Source: Nocardia concava NBRC 100430 (GTDB lineage Bacteria > Actinomycetota > Actinomycetes > Mycobacteriales > Mycobacteriaceae). Taken from it: a stretch of DNA of 38,794 bases. Location: positions 1 through 38,794 of the forward strand of contig NZ_BAFX01000106.1 of assembly GCF_000308815.1 (NCBI RefSeq), given 5' to 3'. Position 1 is the first letter of the stretch. Every line of letters starts with the position of its first letter. The translations under genes were made by a program, and so were the position numbers. A model generated the notes under the pieces. The model was not told where the DNA came from. It saw only the letters and a program-made list of their open reading frames with translations, and searched no databases. Below are positions 38,633 through 38,794 of the stretch, piece after piece.

Positions 38633-38662
38633 GAACTAGTGAACCGTGAACTAGTGAACCGT
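38633..38662. repeat. Perfect 15-base tandem duplication at the inhibitor stop codon
   Basis: GAACTAGTGAACCGT occurs twice back to back. On the minus strand this duplicates the last codons and stop of the chagasin-like gene, giving two in-frame TAG stops 15 bases apart. Confidence 0.9.
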
Positions 38663-38794
38663 CAGGTTCAAGGTGAAACGTTTGGCGGGCTCGATTCCTT
38701 GCTCCCAGGCCCGCTTGTATTCGAGAACGAGCTGGGTGGCGCCCGGGCCCACCGCCACGAAGTTCAGGACGGATTTGCCGCCGACGCCGACCTT
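38651..38794 (-). CDS. Chagasin-like (I42) protease inhibitor, N-terminus beyond window
   Basis: Reading in from the right edge, 47 codons end at TAG (38651-38653). The visible part has the chagasin family features: GVGGKSVLNFVAVGPG, LVLEYKRAWEQG (the conserved Y-R-x-W-E loop) and a final strand RFTLNLTVH. Such proteins inhibit papain-like cysteine proteases through three loops. Only the last loop and strand are seen. It is 26 bases upstream of the PTH2-domain gene and probably co-transcribed. Confidence 0.7.
   Translation of the reverse strand, partial: KVGVGGKSVLNFVAVGPGATQLVLEYKRAWEQGIEPAKRFTLNLTVH

Noticed and set aside
1..38794. tRNA, rRNA, CRISPR arrays, insertion sequences, integrases and att sites.
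   Set aside because: Nothing with the required structure or proteins was found on either strand; the only dispersed repeat is the paired-hairpin element.

Overview
The window is high-GC actinobacterial DNA, most likely from a Nocardia or close relative (Mycobacteriales). This rests on codon use, many GTG starts, lipobox lipoproteins, type VII secretion-type proteins, and gene order. The backbone follows the Mycobacterium tuberculosis block Rv3026c to Rv3041c: PlsC-like acyltransferase and GNAT N-acyltransferase (2465-4300), etfA/etfB (13881-15698), the methylglucose lipopolysaccharide-type genes (methyltransferase, GH57 branching enzyme, GT4 glucosyltransferase, 15889-19459), a beta-helix acyltransferase and a PQQ-propeller lipoprotein (25073-27297), a THUMP-like methyltransferase, a second methyltransferase, a crotonase, a NUDIX hydrolase and a soluble ABC ATPase (32109-37505). 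The orthology comes from remembered gene order and protein character, not from a search.

Accessory genes interrupt this backbone. The left edge holds a copper module: a DUF6153 membrane protein and a Tat-exported multicopper oxidase behind a RicR/CsoR-like palindrome. Island 1 (4.5-13.8 kb) carries a divergent QueA-like protein, a 53-codon coupled ORF and an SDR behind a MerR/SoxR-type promoter. It also carries a DrrAB-type ABC exporter with a PadR regulator, NDH-2 with a divergent LysR, a DUF1707 protein, an APH-family kinase and two hypotheticals. Island 2 (19.5-25.0 kb) has a serine esterase whose start codon abuts a KstR-type operator, a secreted cupin, a three-gene cassette (EspC-like protein, WXG-bearing 765-residue protein, lipoprotein) and a DUF1697 protein. 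Island 3 (27.3-32.1 kb) is regulator-rich: DUF1048 plus MerR, a divergent MarR pair, a third MarR facing a PPOX flavoenzyme, and an FAD-linked oxidase. The right end adds a MoaF-like lipoprotein, a small membrane protein, a PTH2-domain protein and the tail of a chagasin-like inhibitor.

Three patterns cut across genes. First, two intergenic paired-hairpin (REP-like) elements 24.6 kb apart share the same unit, with compensatory base changes in the stems. Second, at least eight genes show TANNNT exactly 6-7 bases before an ATG/GTG, which suggests leaderless transcripts. Third, almost every regulator in the islands sits next to a visible palindromic site. No RNA genes, CRISPR arrays, insertion sequences or integrases were found, and no gene-free stretch exceeds 300 bases.
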